DNA of 64,000 bases from Hawksworthiomyces lignivorus (lineage: Eukaryota > Ascomycota > Sordariomycetes > Ophiostomatales > Ophiostomataceae): contig NTMA01000065.1 in assembly GCA_002917075.1 (NCBI GenBank), positions 161,642 through 225,641 on the forward strand, in the 5' to 3' direction. A program made the position numbers and the translations under genes. Each line of letters opens with the position of its first letter. The first letter of the stretch is position 1. Positions 36,950 to 49,467 of this stretch are shown one piece after another. The notes under the pieces were generated by a model that searched no databases, was not told the origin of the DNA, and saw only the letters and a list, made by a program, of their open reading frames with translations.

Positions 36950-37614
36950 GGAGAGAGCATGTAGGTTGCATTTCTTTTTTTTAGGCGTGAGGTGACATTC
37001 AACGTGTGTGCTCACAAGGGCAGATATATAGGCGTTTTTTTTTTAAATATGGAAGGGAAAGGGGAATCTAGATAAACGTCTCAACGACATAGAATTATAC
37101 CCCTCAAGAATATATTACGATAGAACCACAGATGTGGAAAACACTGCTAGCATTTCGAGTAGATTTCACTTCCGCTTTTGCAAATTTTAACCAAATGAAA
37201 TTCATGTTTTGCTAAGACATGGGCAGGACAGACGAGAACAGAGGCAAGGAGAAATGAACAAAAAAAAAGACAAAAGAAAATCCCGTAAGTCACAATGCAA
37301 AAACCACACCGGATTCCCAACGCCAAAATGGATCTGTAGTTATACATCTCGGTCAACGTTCCCCCAAGGAAAGACAAACAGCAGAAGGGACAGAACAACA
37401 TAGGAAAGATAAAGGCGTCGAAGAACAACGGGTGTGTAAAAAGTGACACGCTTGCTAGAAGGGGAGTAGCCCTCCGTCTATGCATCTGCCTGGCATGCCT
37501 TCCCACTCATTCGTTCTTGTAGTGCTGTGCTTGTTGACAAACAGACCTAGTTCTAAATCAGGTCGCTCGCGGTCGATGCTGCGGCACCTTCCGCAAATCC
37601 AAGCCTGCTATCTC
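36950..37614. other. Convergent intergenic region ABZ1 / VPS55
   Basis: 665 bp, AT-rich, with the 3' flanks of both genes. Small open frames on both strands have no recognisable features. Confidence 0.5.
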
Positions 37615-38121
37615 TTAGAATTCCTGCTCCTCTTGGAAGAACATGCCGAAGCTGATAATTGTGCCGTAGATGAGCAGGCCGCCGATGATGGACATGATCA
37701 TGGCACCGATCTCAATCATGCGGGAGTGTGCCAAGACGACGGGGAGAGCTAGAGCAAGTCAGCAAGCAGAGCGCAGCAGAACATTATGAGGCTCAGGAAG
37801 AGAGAGAAAGTCAATGAGGGGTGGGAGAGAGTTGGGGAGAGAGGGAGGGGCAGGAGAGAGCATACCGATGCCCATGACCACGAAGAAGCCGGTGAAGAAG
37901 CGGCCGATATCCAGGATGGCGGCACCCGAGCTCTCGACAAAGTCATCTGGGTTGGCACAGCGGCTGCATATCCAGTTGGGCAGCGGAGCCAAGACGTAGG
38001 TGGCAACGACCAGTAGTGGGTAGTAGACCTTCCAGAGCGCACACGACAGGATGACGAGGAGAAAGCCCACAGCCAGCACGAAGGAGAGGGCTATGATGGT
38101 CTTGAGGCCGGCAGTCGCCAT
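37615..38121 (-). CDS. VPS55: Vps55/LEPROT family endosomal membrane protein
   Basis: Exons 37866-38121 and 37615-37748, joined over a 117-bp intron (GTATGC donor), encode 129 residues, the normal family length. Four hydrophobic helices are visible (IIALSFVLAVGFLLVIL; YYPLLVVATYVLAPLP; FFTGFFVVMGIALPVVLA; IGAMIMSIIGGLLIYG). The conserved CSRCANPDDF segment lies between helices 2 and 3, and the C-terminus is FFQEEQEF. Vps55 works with Vps68 in endosome-to-vacuole traffic (family knowledge). The start chosen is the ATG before ATAGLKT, three codons after another possible non-ATG frame start. It is divergent from the proteasome alpha6 gene. Confidence 0.95.
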
Positions 38122-39100
38122 GGTTGGCAAGATTGGAGGAGGAGACGGAGGCTCTAAAGAAGCTAGACGATCTTGTGTGATACGAATGGGAAAGAAGCCA
38201 GAAGCCCTGCTGGTCTTGGTTTCAGGATACGGTTGGTTCGCAGCTCGGGAAAGCCGGGGGCGGAGCGACGTTGGAGCGATGATGACGGCTGAAATTGGGT
38301 GAGAGTTGTGAAATTGTCAAACTGTCGTCGAACGTATGTTGATTGACGATGAGAGGGTGTAAGAGGCGCTTGAGCCGGACGCTGCGTTCGTAGGTTAGAA
38401 TTCGTGGATGCCGAGTGGCAGGCTGTCGGGAGAGGATGACGACGGGGAAAAGCAAGCGAGCCAGCCAGCCAGCCAAACAGCAACAGCATCAGATTGGGGC
38501 AGGCGGGCGCAGCCTCTTTTTCCATTTACGGATTAGCGCGGTTTCTTGTTGCTTTGTAGCGGCCTACGGCAACAATTACGTTTACACACATACCTTGAAT
38601 ATAAACGGAGTATGAATATATACAGAGTAACGCTGCCTAAGGCCGAAATAGAGGTGAAAGGCTTTAATATGTGGTGTGCACGGACCACTAGAGTACCAAG
38701 CTTAGCAGCAGGTACGCAGTAGACCTGACGCCTACGAAGGACCAAACATACGAAAGCTCAAAGCTGCCTGCGTTTCTGGCGACTGTCCCTAGCGTAATAG
38801 CATAATCCTGTGGATATTGTCATTTTCGACCTCACAAACACCACCACGACGACCATCTCCACGATTTAAATACGAAGACAGCATCGATTCGAGGCGCTGC
38901 AACATACTATACTCTATCTTCTGCTTCTTGTGCCGTAACGAGTGCCGTAACGACGAAGAGAGAGAGAGTCCGTGGCCCAACTCCCATTCTCTATTGATCG
39001 AAAGCGCGCCGGTCTGCATCTTCGCATTCCGCGCTCTCTCTTTCCTCTGCTGCCGAACGTTTATTCTTGATTAGTCGACCTCTCCTCCCATCCTCTCACG
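38122..39100. promoter_or_regulatory. Divergent intergenic region VPS55 / PRE5
   Basis: 979 bp containing the promoters of two housekeeping genes. No transcription factor site is assigned. Short repeats such as the CCAG-type run at 38460-38475 are seen. Confidence 0.45.
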
Positions 39101-39340
39101 ATGTTTAGAAACAATTACGACAACGACTCTGTCACATTGTGCGCGGCTATGCCCTCCCTGTCCGTTCCCGTCGAGCCTCGTTCGGGTTGCTAACCAAGAA
39201 TCTCAACTACCAGCTCGCCGCAAGGCCGAATATTCCAGGTCGAGTATGCCGCCGAGGCTGTGAAGCAGGGCTCCGTCGTGGTGGGCATTGTCAGCAAGAC
39301 ACATGCCGTCCTGGTGGCTGTCAAGGTAGGCTATGGCTGG

Positions 39341-39382
<42 letters not shown>

Positions 39383-40104
39383 GACACGAACAGAATTCTC
39401 GAGGATCCATGTGCTGACTCCGCTACCTCTCTGTCCAGCGCAACGCTGAGGAGCTCTCCTCATACCAGAAGAAGCTGTTCCCCGTCGACGAGCACGCCGG
39501 CATCGCCATCGCCGGCCTGACATCGGACGCCCGCGTCCTGTCCAACTTTATGAAGCAGCAGTGCCTGGGCCACCGCCTGACCTACGGGCGCGCCATGCCC
39601 GTGCGCCTGCTGGTTGACATGATCGGCGAGAAGGCCCAGGTCAACACCCAGCACTATGGCCGCCGCCCCTACGGCGTGGGCCTGCTCGTGGCCGGCGTCG
39701 ACGACCGCGGTCCGCACCTGTTCGAGTTCCAGCCCAGCGGCCTCACCGACGAGATGGTCGCCTTTGCCATCGGCGCCCGCTCCCAGATGGCCCGCACCTA
39801 CCTCGAGAAGAACCTCGAGTCCTTTGCCGACTGCGACCGCGAGGGGCTCGTGCGCCACGGCCTGCGCGCCCTCAAGGAGTCCCTGGTCCAGGACCGCGAG
39901 CTGACCGTCGACAACACGAGCGTTGGCATCGTCGGCGTCGTGCCCGCAGCCGGCGGCGGCAAGCCAAAGGTCGAGCCCTTTCAGGTGTTCGACGGCCAGG
40001 ACGTCAAGGACTGGATAGACGCCGTCGCAGACGACAAGGAGGGTGGCAGTGGCGAGGGCGGCGACGAAGCCGAGGGCGGTGCCGGCATGGAGGTCGATAG
40101 CTAG
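39101..40104 (+). CDS. PRE5: 20S proteasome alpha6 subunit (PSMA1/Pre5 type)
   Basis: Exons 39101-39138, 39214-39325 and 39439-40104 join in phase to 271 residues. The N-terminus [20 protein letters not shown] with [14 protein letters not shown] is the alpha-subunit signature, and [32 protein letters not shown] and [14 protein letters not shown] fit alpha6 (PSMA1) rather than the other alpha subunits. The C-terminus is an acidic, Gly-rich tail ending GMEVDS. The subunit forms part of the outer ring that gates entry to the proteasome core (family knowledge). Exon 1 has only 38 nt. Intron 2 contains a GA microsatellite. Confidence 0.94.
39344..39377 (+). repeat. (GA)n microsatellite in PRE5 intron 2
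   Basis: About 16 uninterrupted GA units lie directly in the 113-bp intron, close to the splice donor at 39326. Confidence 0.9.
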
Positions 40105-40626
40105 GAGCTTACCCTGCGGTGGCTGCAGAACCGCGCATGGACCTGACGAGACCGGCGAGGCGGGCTGGACTAAATAAAGAGTGTGTGCGGGACGGCTATA
40201 GGAGAGCCGAGACCCAAAATATGAGGGAAAAAAGAAAACAAACAATAAAGGCAATCATGTATCAGTTAGCACCACCTGTACGACTACCAAAATACTCTTA
40301 CACATGAACACTGTTCCGGTAGTGTGATTGAATGGACTGGAGAGACCAGCGACCTGATAACACGAGAGGCAAGGTGAGAATAGAACGTACTGAAATTATG
40401 GGAGAATCTATCTATCAATAAGCACAAAAACGCCATTCTATCTATATATAATACGAACACCGGCTTCTAAGACAGGAGTAATTGAGGGGTTTTTTTTGGT
40501 CTTTTCTTTGGCGTGTACCGTGACAGAAAGTGAGAGGGGGAGGTTGACAAGAGAGGCAGTGAGGAGAAACAGAAAAGAGAAGAGAGAGCAGGAGAGATTG
40601 AAGTACACGGTGCCTTGGACAGCCGC
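40105..40626. other. Convergent intergenic region PRE5 / LOG gene
   Basis: 522 bp holding the two 3' flanks. Nothing else is recognised. Confidence 0.5.
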
Positions 40627-41568
40627 TCACTCCTTTCCCCAGGAGAGCTTCAGCACAGACGGGGCAACCTTGTAGTCGCGCAGCTGAATGACACAGTCTT
40701 CCGCTGTCTTGGCCTCGGCGATGATGGTGGAATTGCCCTCGGAGATGAAGCCCTCCTCGACGCTCGTGCGGATCCACGAAAAGAGCCCGTCGTAGAAGCC
40801 GTTGACATTCAGCACGCACACGCCGCGGTTGTGAATGCCCAGCTGGTTCCACGTGCACGTCTCCAGCAGCTCCTCAAAGGTGCCGTAGCCGCCGCTGAGG
40901 GCGATGAACCCGCTGCCGGGCCCCGCCTCCAGCACCTCCTGCGCCATTATGCGCTTGCGCGTGTGCATGTCGCGCACGACCGTGGTCTTGCCGAACAGCT
41001 CCTTGGCGGGAATGGCTAGGTTTAGGTCGTCGTTGGCGCCTTCCTTTGTCTTTGTCTGCTCCTCAGATGCGCTTCCGTTTGCCTTGGCGTCTGTCTTGTC
41101 GCCGTTGGACTCATCCCCGTTCTTCTTGGCACTGCTGCCCCACGAGGTATAGTTGGGGTCCCGCTCGTACCGGACGAGGGCCTCGGGGATGATGCCGTGG
41201 ACGGCATCCGGGCCAGCCAGGGACACCAGCGTCCGTGCCAGCTCGCCCATCAGACCAACAGTGCCGCCGCCGTAGACTGCAGGAGTTAGCGGTGCATGGT
41301 TCGCGCAGAGGTGCCAAGAGCAGGGGATGCGGGGGTCTCAGGCCGTACCTAAGCCGATGTCGTTCTCGGCCATGACGCGAGCCAGCTGTCGCGCAGCCTC
41401 CATGTAGACAGGGTTCTTGCCCGGGGAGGAGCCGCAGTAGACGCAGAATTTGGTCTTCTTGGGCGCAGACGGCTCAGCAGACGTGACGGTGGCAAGGGGA
41501 TGCGGCCCGCTGGCCGGCGTCGCCGTCCTGGACGCTACAGGCATGGGAGATGCACCGCCGGACGCCAT
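40627..41568 (-). CDS. LOG-family nucleotide 5'-monophosphate phosphoribohydrolase
   Basis: Exons 41349-41568 and 40627-41276, joined over a 72-bp intron, give 289 residues. FCVYCGSSPG begins the Rossmann-like fold at about residue 40; VYGGGTVGLMGELA follows at the exon junction, then HTRKRIMAQ and the LOG signature SGGYGTFEEL (consensus PGGxGTxxE; the first Pro is Ser here). The family cleaves cytokinin nucleoside monophosphates to free base plus ribose 5-phosphate; older databases call it lysine decarboxylase-like, which is misleading. Substrate in this fungus is not known. A hydrophilic insert of about 45 residues (Lys/Asp/Gly/Ser-rich) sits between the VYGGG and HTRKR motifs, and the first 35 residues are disordered. 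It is divergent from the CLPTM1 gene. Confidence 0.88.
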
Positions 41569-43291
41569 GTCGAAGGTGTCACAAGGGAGGGGTGTAGGGA
41601 TGAGGGGGGAAGAGGGATTCGAGCCAGAAGACTGAGGAGGGGGGCACCACAGGAACAAGCAAGAGTGGTGAGGGAGAAGAGGAGATCGGATCTGCGTCAA
41701 TTGCGCAAGCTCTCCAAGATAAACGGTGACAGGAAGAAGAAAGAGGATGGTGAGGTATACGGCGAGGAAAGACAAAAGAGCAACAAAAGCCAGGGCAAGA
41801 ACAATACTGGGAAAGACGAGGGTTTTCTTGGGTGAACACAACGCAGCCACGAGGGGCGGCATTGGGTACTTACTCGCTGGTGAGGACGGTGTTAGTACAT
41901 TCCGGCGAATAAGACCGACCGTAAGCGGGAGCCAATCACAATGCTGCGTGCAGCGAACGATGACAGTACAAGTGAAGAGCTAATGCTCGATGCGGAAACT
42001 TGTTCCTGACTCACAGGCCGTGCCGCTCAACTGGGGTGGCCTTGTTTCTGATGCATGCTGCATCGTCATAGCTGAGGCTCTCTATATGAGGGGGATGCAA
42101 CGCCCTGCCCATGGATGGCTTCTAGTCTACCGTTCTTCCATCAGTACTGCTGAGAGATTCATGGTGCAGGCTAGATTTTGCTGTGAGAGAGAAACAGTAC
42201 AAGGCTTCATATTCTCTCGCCATGGGGGCACCGGGTATCTCTAACATGCGCCGATAGGGTCTCGGCCGGCGTCCCTGTGTCTGGCGACAGCGGTGAGGAG
42301 CTGCGAGGATTGAGCTTGACTGCCTTCTCCGCAGGACTGCATCGATGGACATCCAACGAGAAGCGAACAACGCAGAAGCGCAGAAGCGCGGAGGCAGAGG
42401 TCTGCGCGCGGGAGTCCAGAAGTCCAGTCAGGTTTGGACAACGTCAGAGGGAGAAGGACACGCGACCGGGAGCATCATGCTACTATTTTCTAGTACATGC
42501 AAACATTTGCTGTGCCCGGTGCTGTCGTAAGCAGTGCAGCTTGAAAAAGCGTGACCTGAAATCGACCTCCTAGGCAAATCGTAGAATGCAACAATGCGAT
42601 GTACGTGTAAACGGTATACGAAGCACGAGAGAGCAATACGACGTGCTACGAGACTACTTATCTGCTCCATGCTGACTACTACGTAATGCTTCTCCGTACT
42701 CCGCAAAGCAAAAAGGATTTATCTACGAGGCATGGGCTGCTCAAAGGTAAAGGAGGAAGGTGCCACCAATCCATACAGTTACTTGTAGATGCACAAATCA
42801 AAGACTGCTTGCATTTTAGCAGGTGCGCCCAGGCTCCGCGCTGATTCGCCACTGCCATTCTAGGCAAGCTAGCCACTGACGAGTAACGCGGGGACTGGAG
42901 AAGCAGCAACTGCGACCCGCGGCCGGTAGACTTGCCCAGCGCAGCGGATCAGAGAAAGAAATATGCAATTGCGCACTAAACCGCCGCAATAACGTTAGCG
43001 CAACAGAAGCCCGCTTTGCTGGTCGTCGGTCCTAACTGGCCCCCCCCCCCCTGCCTCCCTAATTTTCCTCCCTCTATCGCCAAGTGGACACTTTCATGCT
43101 GTCCTTTTCTTCTTCTCTTCTTTTATCTTCCATCACGATCTCTGCAGCCTGGTCCTGTCACCGCTGCTGATCATCTGTCAATCCTGCGCACTGCGTAGTT
43201 AGCGAACTCTGCAGCTTGTCGTGCGCTGCCGTTATTCCGGTCCGTCTTTGCGCAGAACCAGCGTCGCATCCGCCACACTCCTCCCGCAACA
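41569..43291. promoter_or_regulatory. Divergent intergenic region LOG / CLPTM1
   Basis: 1.7 kb with no convincing open frame. A C run at 43040-43051 and a CT-rich stretch just before the CLPTM1 start are typical of fungal promoters. Confidence 0.4.
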
Positions 43292-45440
43292 ATGCCGGAA
43301 GGAAACGCCGCGGCGGGCAATGGCGCCCAGGAAGAGCAGCAAGGCGTGAGTTTGTCCTCGTTGTTTTCTCATTGACGTGGTCTCGACGTGGGCTTTGACG
43401 TGGCCTCGGTCCTGCCTATCAGAAGCGGGCGCTCAGCGTCTAGGCCCAGTTCATTCTCCGCTAACCATTCCCGTCGTCTCCCAGTCGTCCATGATGTCCA
43501 GGATCCTCCAGATGGTGGTCATGTACGTCGGCATGCAGCTGCTCATGAAGCAGTTTATGCCAAAGACCCCGGCCACTACTACCACTGAGGACGCTGACGG
43601 AAATGTCGTTGCCGTACCGGCCAACACCGGAGCCATTCCGGCATATCATCTCCGCCCCGACGGCCTCGACGACGGTGCCACCTACAACCCGGTCCCCCAG
43701 CGTCTAGCGCCTATCTGGCCCGAGGACAGCAAGCTCGATATTGTCATTGCCGTCTCGCCCACATACCAGGCGAAGCCGCTCGGCGTCAAGGATTCTGATC
43801 CGGTCGTGCTAGCCGAGACGGCTTTTGGCTTTGGCAACTTCAGCGAGAAGCGTTCCGTCGACACCACCATCCAGGTCCCGCCCTCTGTCCAGAACAACGG
43901 TACGCTGTGGGCTCATTTCTTCATCGGTCTCACAGGAAGCGTGCTCGACCCTTACAGTCCTTCCTACGACCGCGGCAAGGCGTACTGCTTTGCCTACCCG
44001 CTGACGCAGTACATCCCGCGCAAGAAGGTGGCCAAGACCCGGAATCTCTTGACTTCCAAGGACGAAGAGGAGGCTGCCGCCGACAGCGAACCGCAGGAGG
44101 AGGAGATTGAGGAGGCATCCTCGGGTCCCATCATTGCCAGCTACTACCACCCGAACACCTCTTTGTCTTTTGTCCCTGGCGGCGGCATCATCGACTACCC
44201 AAATGCCCAGCCGGCCGTGCGCCAGTTTGTCCATGTCGAAGGCAACGGCGCCCGTGACGGCACTGGCCAGAACTCGTGGTACTACCCCGTGCTCTTTGTC
44301 AATACCTTCTGGCAGCTCAAGAGCCACATGACCCTGCTCAACGACACCGTCACCACCCTCCCGCTGCACCTGGACCTGGGCAACTTGGCCGACTGGAAGT
44401 TCAAGCTCATGGCGAGCATCGAGATGAACGGCCGCGAGTCCGCCCGCCAGGCCGCTTACGGCAACGCGCTGCCCGGCGGCGGCGACGGCTCTGAGATCGA
44501 GATGGTCAAGGAGATCCTGCTGGACACTAACCCGATTCTGCTGGCCGTCACTACCATCGTCACCATCGCTCACATGATCTTGGAGATGCTAGCCTTCGGC
44601 TCCGACATCTCTCACTACCGCAAGAAGAAGGACAACGTCGGCATCTCCGTGCGCTCCATCCTGGCCAATGTCTTCATGCAGACCGTCATCTTCCTCTACC
44701 TCATCGACAACTCGCAGAACACGTCCTGGATGATCCTCGGCTCGCAGGGTGTTGGCATCCTCATCGAGTTCTGGAAGATCACCACCGTCGTCAACGTCCG
44801 CCTGCGGGATGCTGAACCCGGCTCCTGGATTCCTTACCGCATCGTCTTCGAGGACAAGCACCAGCTGACCGAGACCGAGGAGAAGACCAAGGAGTACGAC
44901 GAGATCGCCTTCAAGTACATGTACGTTGCCGCCGTCCCGCTGCTGGTCGCCTACGCCATCTACTCGCTCGTCTACGACTCCCACAAGTCGTGGTACAGCT
45001 ACATCATCACCACGCTGGTCGGCTCCGTCTACGCCTATGGCTTCTTGATGATGGTCCCCTCCCTGTACATCAACTACCGCCTCAAGAGCGTCGCCCACAT
45101 GCCGGCCAAGGCCATGATGTACAAGTTCCTCAACACGTTCATCGACGACTTGTTTGCCTTCACCATCAAGATGCCCTTCCTGCACCGCCTCGCTACCTTC
45201 CGTGACGACATCATCTTCTTTATCTACCTCTACCAGCGGTGGGCGTACCGCATTGACTACACGCGCGTCAACGAGTTCGGCCAGGGTGGCGATGACGAGG
45301 AGGAGGATGACAAGGTAAAGGAGAAGAAGGCACTCCAGGCTGGTGGTGCTGCGTCGGGCGACGCAGCCAAGACCCCTGCCGCAGCCAAGGCCAGCGGCTC
45401 CAACGCTGCAGCAGGCAGCGCCGCCACGAAGCGGAAGTAG
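43292..45440 (+). CDS. CLPTM1-family multi-pass membrane protein
   Basis: Exons 43292-43345 and 43485-45440, joined in phase, encode 669 residues. Exon 1 gives a short hydrophilic leader (MPEGNAAAGNGAQEEQQG); a hydrophobic segment follows (MMSRILQMVVMYVGMQLLM). The large lumenal-type domain has NNGTLWAHFFIG, SYYHPNTSLSFVPGGG and an Asn-rich surface, and the C-terminal half has about five membrane helices with the family's SVRSILANVFMQTVIFLYL, LINYRLKSVAHMPAKAMMY-like (INYRLKSVAHMPAKAMMYK) and FRDDIIFFIYLYQRW. The tail is charged and Ala-rich. CLPTM1 proteins reside in the ER/Golgi; the relative CLPTM1L is reported to scramble GlcN-PI for GPI synthesis, so a lipid-related role is an inference here. 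Confidence 0.92.
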
Positions 45441-46625
45441 TAGACGGGCGTACCGTGCGAGAAGAGGGGCGCTTGGGAGAAAAAGAGAATACCAGATAGA
45501 ATCTGTTAATTTATTTATAGAGCACATCTTCGCATGGGGCAAGATGTAGGCAGAGAAGTGCAATAGAGGGACCAGTGGCAGATGCATGAATAAATATTAA
45601 ATCTCTCAACAACCACAGCATTCTCATTGAAGTCCAAAAGTAGCTTATCAAGATTCAGTAGCCGGTTACTGTTTTTATGGTAGTTCTTTATGCCTTTAAC
45701 TTGTATCATGCTCGTTGCTTTACGTTTTTACTTTTCATTTTTATGTTCTTATTTTATGTAAAATATGAAATTATAATGGTAACTTTTTTTATTTATATTG
45801 TACTTATCAAACAACTCGCTAACGGTCATAACAACCACTTGTTTTGACTCAACGTTTTCTTCTTATAATCTATTGATTTATGTATCGACTCAATCTCAAC
45901 TTTCCCTTGTAAAATCAACTCGACATTTTATTCATCTAACTCCATGGCTATTATTTATGCTATCTCTTGCTATTCATTGCTTTAATAATATATATAAACA
46001 TACTTTTATTACTTTTGTAAATATTGATAATAACCCACTTAAAAGGTAAAATGTATCATATTCGATATCCCCCCTAAAAACTTATCGTCACCTTAATCGA
46101 TAAAAACCTCTAAACGAACCGGCATAAACTCAAAAATCGCCGCCAGCAAATCAGTTGCAACACTCTCCAAAAACTCTCACTCCTTTTTAAAATTGTCTAA
46201 GGCAAATAACATATATATATATACTCAAATTTTCTGTACTACTGTCTTATGCTTGTGCCTGCAATCCTCCCCCCTTTCTTCTTCAACAAACCTCACAGCT
46301 TCGACGAGTCTCTGGGTATTGTGTTTTGCCATTTGGGCTACACTTTCTGATACTTTTGAATGCCGTCTTGGATTGATTTATTGTCAGGTATTGTCTCCTG
46401 GTCACTATTGAGATCAGCAACATCATCAAGATCGGTGCTTGTGATCCTGACTCCTAGACGCTCTAACTGACCCAGAAGTGTTCCTACGATTTTATGTTAG
46501 GGAGCTGTGCGTGTAGTTCACAATTGAGTAGTCGAAGTAAAAAAAATCCTGGTGAAGTTGCCATATGATTGGACATAAAAAAATGCACTTTTGACTTGGG
46601 TTCGTAAGCTATGCCACTGAACAGA

Positions 46626-46671
<46 letters not shown>

Positions 46672-46997
46672 CCCGAAACATGGGCGCCCAGCATCTAAAT
46701 CTCATTAGCCTTAGGACATACAGCATACACCACGATTACGTCCATTAAGAGCTTGTGCTCCCTTGCTTATCGCGAGTATCCCCCCCACAATGTTATTATG
46801 GCGCAGCCATAGAGTTGGTTTTCAGCGCAGAGTGCACGTCTTGTTCCCTTCCTCGCGTCTGCCCCCACAGCAATATCAATAACGTGTTCCGCCAGATGCA
46901 CCCAATTTCGCCTCGCGCAGCTCTTCTTACATTCCCGCAACTCTCTTGCCTGATCTATATTTCCGATTTCGTTGCATGTGTACCTAATGCCGAAGTC
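45441..46997. other. AT-rich intergenic stretch between core and accessory regions
   Basis: 1.56 kb. Bases 45600-46250 are very AT-rich and contain no coding-like frame. A CA microsatellite lies at 46629-46670. This is the boundary between the housekeeping part and the HET-rich part of the window. Confidence 0.5.
46629..46670 (+). repeat. (CA)n microsatellite
   Basis: About 21 perfect CA units. Confidence 0.95.
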
Positions 46998-49467
46998 ATG
47001 GAGGGTGGCCAATGTCCGATTGAGGCTCCGCCAAATATTGTCTGGCTAGGACAATGTGACAAGACTCCTTTCGGAGAAGACGAGAGCCTTCGGCTTAACT
47101 CCCGCGTATATGACAAAAACAGCTGTGATAAGGACTGGCCCTCTTTTAGTGAGACTAAAGCACACCGTCTACACGACACCAAGACGCTCTGCAGCGAATG
47201 CAATCAGCTAGACATCACGATGCTGGAAGAGGGTTCGGGTGCCGTGACTCTTAGAGACAGCTTCTATGAGATGGCTAACACTGCTAGCCAGTGCAGGTTG
47301 TGTTCTGTTATTGCGCAGAGCGCATTGGGCGACAGCGAATACCATCAATATGATTTCACTAGGCGCATGGCCGAAAGAGACTGTGTGGATGATGGCCCAG
47401 TACACTTGTACTTGAGAGGTAGGGAACTCCTAGTGCAAATCCCATATCCGGGAGACTGGCCGTCCCCTCCGGATGGAACGACCGGATGGGAACTTGGAAG
47501 ATTTAGATTGCTGCTGCATAATGGTATGGTTCTTCTCGTCTGTCTATTGCGCGGAAATAAATCTCGTCTTCTGCACAATTGCTAATTCATGAGGTGATCT
47601 AGATGCTCGCTTATCGGTTGGCACAGTGGACACGCCCATCACGGGAGCAGGGCCAATCCCAGGCCCTGCCAGTCTTTCTCCAACACAGGATACTTTAAAG
47701 CGACGCCCACAAGAATCCTCTACGCCTCGCGATGGCCGCTTTCAAGTTCAAGGCCAGTCCCCATCGGACGATGGCAGGATGTCAACACACAGCCTTAGCC
47801 ACTTCTTGAAAGAAGAACTTGAAAAAATCATCGGCCACCCGACCTGCGAAATCTGCACGTCAGACTTCAAACAAACAGCATGCTCTTCCATCAAGCCGCC
47901 CGTCCTCCCGGATAGGGTGCTGCAGATACTGACGTGTGAACCCGGCGGCCAGGTCAACTTTCGCGTGTTGGAAACCCATGGTATGGTTCACGGGCAGTAC
48001 GTGACGTTGAGCCACCGCTGGGGGGGTCCTACTCTGAAAACGACCAGAAGCACACTCGCTGAGCACGTCGGCGGTATGAGCATCGACAAGCTTCCTAGGA
48101 CATTTCGTGACGCAGTGCTAGTGGCGAGAGCACTGGAGATTGACTATCTTTGGATCGATTCTCTCTGCATCATCCAGGACGACCGAAGCGACTGGTACAG
48201 GCAGTCCAAGAAGATGGGCGCCATATATATGAACGCCACGTTTTCAATTGCAGCCCACTCCCCCAAGCAGTCGAACGAAGGATTTCTTTGGCGATTTCAG
48301 ATCCCTTCGTCTCTCCTCATTATGCCCACGAACGGCGGGCCCAGCTTCCATCTGGGTATTCCCGAGATCGATGACAACCGGTTTGAAAAGCGGTTCGCCT
48401 ACAGCCCGATCATGCGGCGGGCGTGGATTTTCCAGGAGCTGGCCCTGCCGAAGAAGATATTGCATTTTATCGAAAACCGGATCATCTCGCAGTGCGCGCA
48501 CAGGCCTCCTCCCACCCGCATCGCAGCACGAGACGCCGGCAGCGAGTCATTCTGCGACCAGTCCGGCGCGCTCGATCCGCTTGACGCGCCGCAGACGCCG
48601 GCAGATTTCGTCCGCGGCCTGGACACGACCGAGGAGGTCTACCGTGCGTGGCTTGGGCTGGTCGAGCAGTACTCGGAGTACCGCATGACCGAGGCGGGCG
48701 ACAAGCTGATGGCTCTCGCAGGCGTGGCCGCTCTCTTCCAAGACAAGATTGCCGAGCAGGATAAGAAGAAGCACCGCTGCGGCGTTTTTGAGGCCGACAT
48801 CTGGCGGTCGCTGCTGTGGCATATGGTCAACCAGGATGCAGTCTCTCTCCAGATGTATCCCTACAAGACGTTCAGAGCCGCGAGGCACCCCGAGAGGGCG
48901 CCCTCTTGGTCGTGGGCTAGCATCGACGCCCCGCTTCACTTCCTCCCTCTATCTGCCGGCGAGCTCGAGTCGCAGGAGCCTGCGATGCGCGTCCAAAAAT
49001 GGCACCAAGGGGACGACGGGCCAGACGGGACCGATCCGGCCAGCTGCTGGCTTACCGTGGAAGCAGGGGTGATTGAGCTCTCCGCAGGACTGCTTTTGGT
49101 AAAACGCAAGCGAGTTCGAGACCGGCCCCCACGGTCCCCCTCCTATCTCATTGTATTGATAAGAGACAAATCCGCAAGCAAAGATGCGCCTTCAAGCCAA
49201 ACGCACGGATGGATCATTCCAGACAGCCGGCTATTTGCCCCTGGCGTACATGAGTTCCAAATAATGGCGACCGCACCCGTTTCTCTATCACTTATGACCG
49301 TCCTGACCTACAAAATGGAGAATGGGTGCCTAGGGGCTTGGTGCGTGGTATTGAAACCGGTGGACGGAGAGCCCGATCATTATGAAAGAATCGGCCTGGC
49401 CTATATAAGAGACCATGATATTATCGCCCAGGCACAATCTAGTCCTAGGGCAATCGTATTAAGGTAA
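46998..49467 (+). CDS. HET-domain protein
   Basis: Exons 46998-47523 and 47603-49467, joined over a 79-bp intron (GTATGG donor), encode 796 residues. The start is the ATG before EGGQCPIE; an earlier in-frame ATG at 46896 would add 34 residues. The N-terminal module has paired cysteines (LCSECNQLD, CRLCSVI) common in front of HET domains. The HET domain (about residues 305-440) shows YVTLSHRWGG, LPRTFRDAVLVARALEI, YLWIDSLCIIQDD and IYMNATFSIAAHS. The C-terminal third is typical of the family (WRSLLWHMV, APSWSWASIDAPL). HET proteins trigger cell death on non-self fusion; the partner here is unknown. The frame is intact, so the gene may be functional. Confidence 0.88.
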
